From Mucilaginibacter xinganensis (GTDB lineage Bacteria; Bacteroidota; Bacteroidia; Sphingobacteriales; Sphingobacteriaceae), in contig NZ_CP022743.1 of the NCBI RefSeq assembly GCF_002257585.1, positions 4,526,001-4,590,000 on the forward strand: 64,000 nucleotides of DNA. The letters run 5' to 3'. A model generated the notes under the pieces. It searched no databases, was not told where the DNA came from, and was given only the letters and a program-made list of their open reading frames with translations. Below, piece after piece: positions 62,874 through 64,000 of the stretch (its first letter is position 1; every line of letters begins with the position of its first letter). Both the position numbers and the translations under genes were made by a program.

Positions 62874-62919
62874 GATTACACCGATTATTAAAATGTAAAC
62901 ATAAATAATCGGTGTAATC
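62874..62919. repeat. Long hairpin between rpsG and fusA
   Basis: GATTACACCGATTATT (62874-62889) pairs without mismatch to AATAATCGGTGTAATC (62904-62919) across a 14-base loop. A third copy of the arm, TCGGTGTAATC, occurs at 62931-62941. It is within the transcribed str operon. Confidence 0.7.
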
Positions 62920-62946
62920 GTATTATTAAATCGGTGTAATCTAATT

Positions 62947-63414
62947 TTAGAATCTAAAGTGTGAGAACGCTTTGTTAGCCTCAGCCATTTTGTGCGTATC
63001 TTCTTTTTTCTTCACTGCGGCACCTTCACCTTTAGCTGCTGAGATGATCTCACCTGCTAATTTCTCCATCATGGTTTTTTCACCACGACGACGGGCATAG
63101 CTGATCAGCCATTTCATACCCAAAGCTACTTTACGCTCAGGACGAACTTCTGTAGGAACCTGGAAGTTAGCACCACCTACACGGCGGCTTTTTACTTCAA
63201 CAGCAGGCATTACATTGTTCAAAGCTTTTTTCCATGTATCCAAACCGTTTTCGCTGGTTTTCTTCTCAACAATATCAACGGCGTTATAGAATATAGCATA
63301 TGCGGTAGATTTCTTACCGTCATACATCATGTTATTTACAAACCTGGTTACCAGAACATCATTGAATCTTGGATCAGGAAGAAGGATTCTTTTTTTTGGT
63401 TTTGACTTTCTCAT
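62947..63414 (-). CDS. rpsG: 30S ribosomal protein S7
   Basis: S7 (155 residues) organises the head of the small subunit near the E site. It shows [60 protein letters not shown] and the C-terminal [16 protein letters not shown]. The length is normal. It starts 19 bases after rpsL ends. Confidence 0.97.
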   Translation of the reverse strand: MRKSKPKKRILLPDPRFNDVLVTRFVNNMMYDGKKSTAYAIFYNAVDIVEKKTSENGLDTWKKALNNVMPAVEVKSRRVGGANFQVPTEVRPERKVALGMKWLISYARRRGEKTMMEKLAGEIISAAKGEGAAVKKKEDTHKMAEANKAFSHFRF

Positions 63415-63433
63415 TATTACTATCCTCCTTTAA

Positions 63434-63847
63434 TTATTTCTTTTTACCTTTTGTTGGCGCTGCTGCTACTTGTCCCGGTTTAGGGCGTTTAGTTCCGTAT
63501 TTACTACGACGCTGGTTACGGCCTGCTACACCTGATGTATCTAATGCCCCACGGATGATGTGGTAACGTACACCTGGTAAATCCTTAACACGTCCGCCGC
63601 GGATCAATACAATTGAGTGCTCCTGTAAGTTGTGACCTTCACCCGGAATATAAGCATTAACTTCTTTTCCGTTGGTAAGGCGCACACGGGCAACTTTACG
63701 CATTGCTGAGTTTGGTTTTTTAGGGGTAGTGGTATACACGCGTGTGCATACTCCTCTTCGCTGTGGACAGCTGTCCAACGCTGGCGACTTACTCTTGTCA
63801 ACCAGAGCTACTCTACCTTTTCTAACTAATTGTTGAATAGTAGGCAT
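63434..63847 (-). CDS. rpsL: 30S ribosomal protein S12
   Basis: S12 (137 residues) monitors decoding at the A site. It has [40 protein letters not shown] and the conserved TPKKPNS and [13 protein letters not shown] loops, where changes give streptomycin resistance. Both loops are wild type, so no rpsL-based resistance is predicted. A short basic tail follows the normal end ([17 protein letters not shown]). It is the first gene of the str operon. Confidence 0.97.
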   Translation of the reverse strand: MPTIQQLVRKGRVALVDKSKSPALDSCPQRRGVCTRVYTTTPKKPNSAMRKVARVRLTNGKEVNAYIPGEGHNLQEHSIVLIRGGRVKDLPGVRYHIIRGALDTSGVAGRNQRRSKYGTKRPKPGQVAAAPTKGKKK

Positions 63848-63893
63848 TCTTCCTTTTTTTGTTTATTTGTTTTTAACCCGGTTTTCGGGACTG

Positions 63894-63924
63894 CAAAAGT
63901 ACGGACTTATTTTTTGATTTTCAA
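63894..63924 (-). promoter_or_regulatory. Promoter of the str operon (rpsL-rpsG-fusA-rpsJ)
   Basis: On the minus strand TTG and TACTTTTG are separated by 20 bases, a full consensus match. The box is 47 bases before the rpsL start codon. Confidence 0.7.
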
Positions 63925-64000
63925 TAGGTTATTGAAAAAAGTTTACGGTTTAAGTTATAGAGGGTGAAAGGGTTGGGAATGTTTGGGTTGACTGCGCGTT

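Overview
The window looks like chromosomal DNA of a Bacteroidota bacterium, most likely family Sphingobacteriaceae (Mucilaginibacter/Pedobacter-like). Supporting signs are promoters of the TTG-N19..23-TAnnTTTG type, few visible Shine-Dalgarno sequences, a Reg_prop/Y_Y_Y hybrid histidine kinase, an OmpA protein with a thrombospondin-type-3 linker, C-terminally extended S3 and L17, and moderate GC. The genus is inferred from gene content and protein style, not from a marker search.

Layout. Bases 1-3 kb: the edge of a DinB-like gene, a secreted GH3 beta-N-acetylhexosaminidase and an outer-membrane barrel. 3-12 kb: a surface-glycan block with two tandem paralogous glycosyltransferases, GT9, GT2, GT9-like and GT4 genes and an MsbA-type ABC exporter. 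12-22 kb: mixed housekeeping genes (MeaB GTPase, Xaa-Pro aminopeptidase, abundant OmpA, RidA, RecG, M28 peptidase, MFS transporter). 22-29 kb: two adjacent hybrid histidine kinases, one periplasmic-sensing and one PAS-based. 29-37.6 kb: polysaccharide deacetylase, small membrane protein, pdxJ, gcvP and dnaK. 37.9-39.1 kb: four small cysteine-rich peptides with double-glycine leaders, three of them close tandem paralogues. Two more double-glycine peptides lie at 19.1 kb and 31.7 kb. 39.3-54.7 kb: a long minus-strand ribosomal block running rplC to rplQ and including secY, map, infA and rpoA. 54.8-60.2 kb: an unrelated five-gene insert (plug-like membrane protein, C45-type hydrolase lipoprotein, fungal-type prephenate dehydrogenase, coiled-coil membrane protein, EVE-domain protein). 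60.3-63.9 kb: rpsL-rpsG-fusA-rpsJ.

How the genes fit together. The usual str-S10-spc-alpha supercluster is present but cut between rpsJ and rplC. The S10 part has its own recognisable promoter at 54706-54735 and the str part has one at 63894-63924. Several ribosomal intergenic gaps carry long inverted or direct repeats. The glycan genes plausibly act on lipopolysaccharide or exopolysaccharide, with MsbA as the inner-membrane flippase. The most interesting unexplained element is the family of GG-leader, Cys-rich peptides: they look like RiPP or bacteriocin-like precursors, but no maturation enzyme or C39 peptidase transporter is encoded in the window. No tRNA, rRNA, insertion sequence or CRISPR array was seen.
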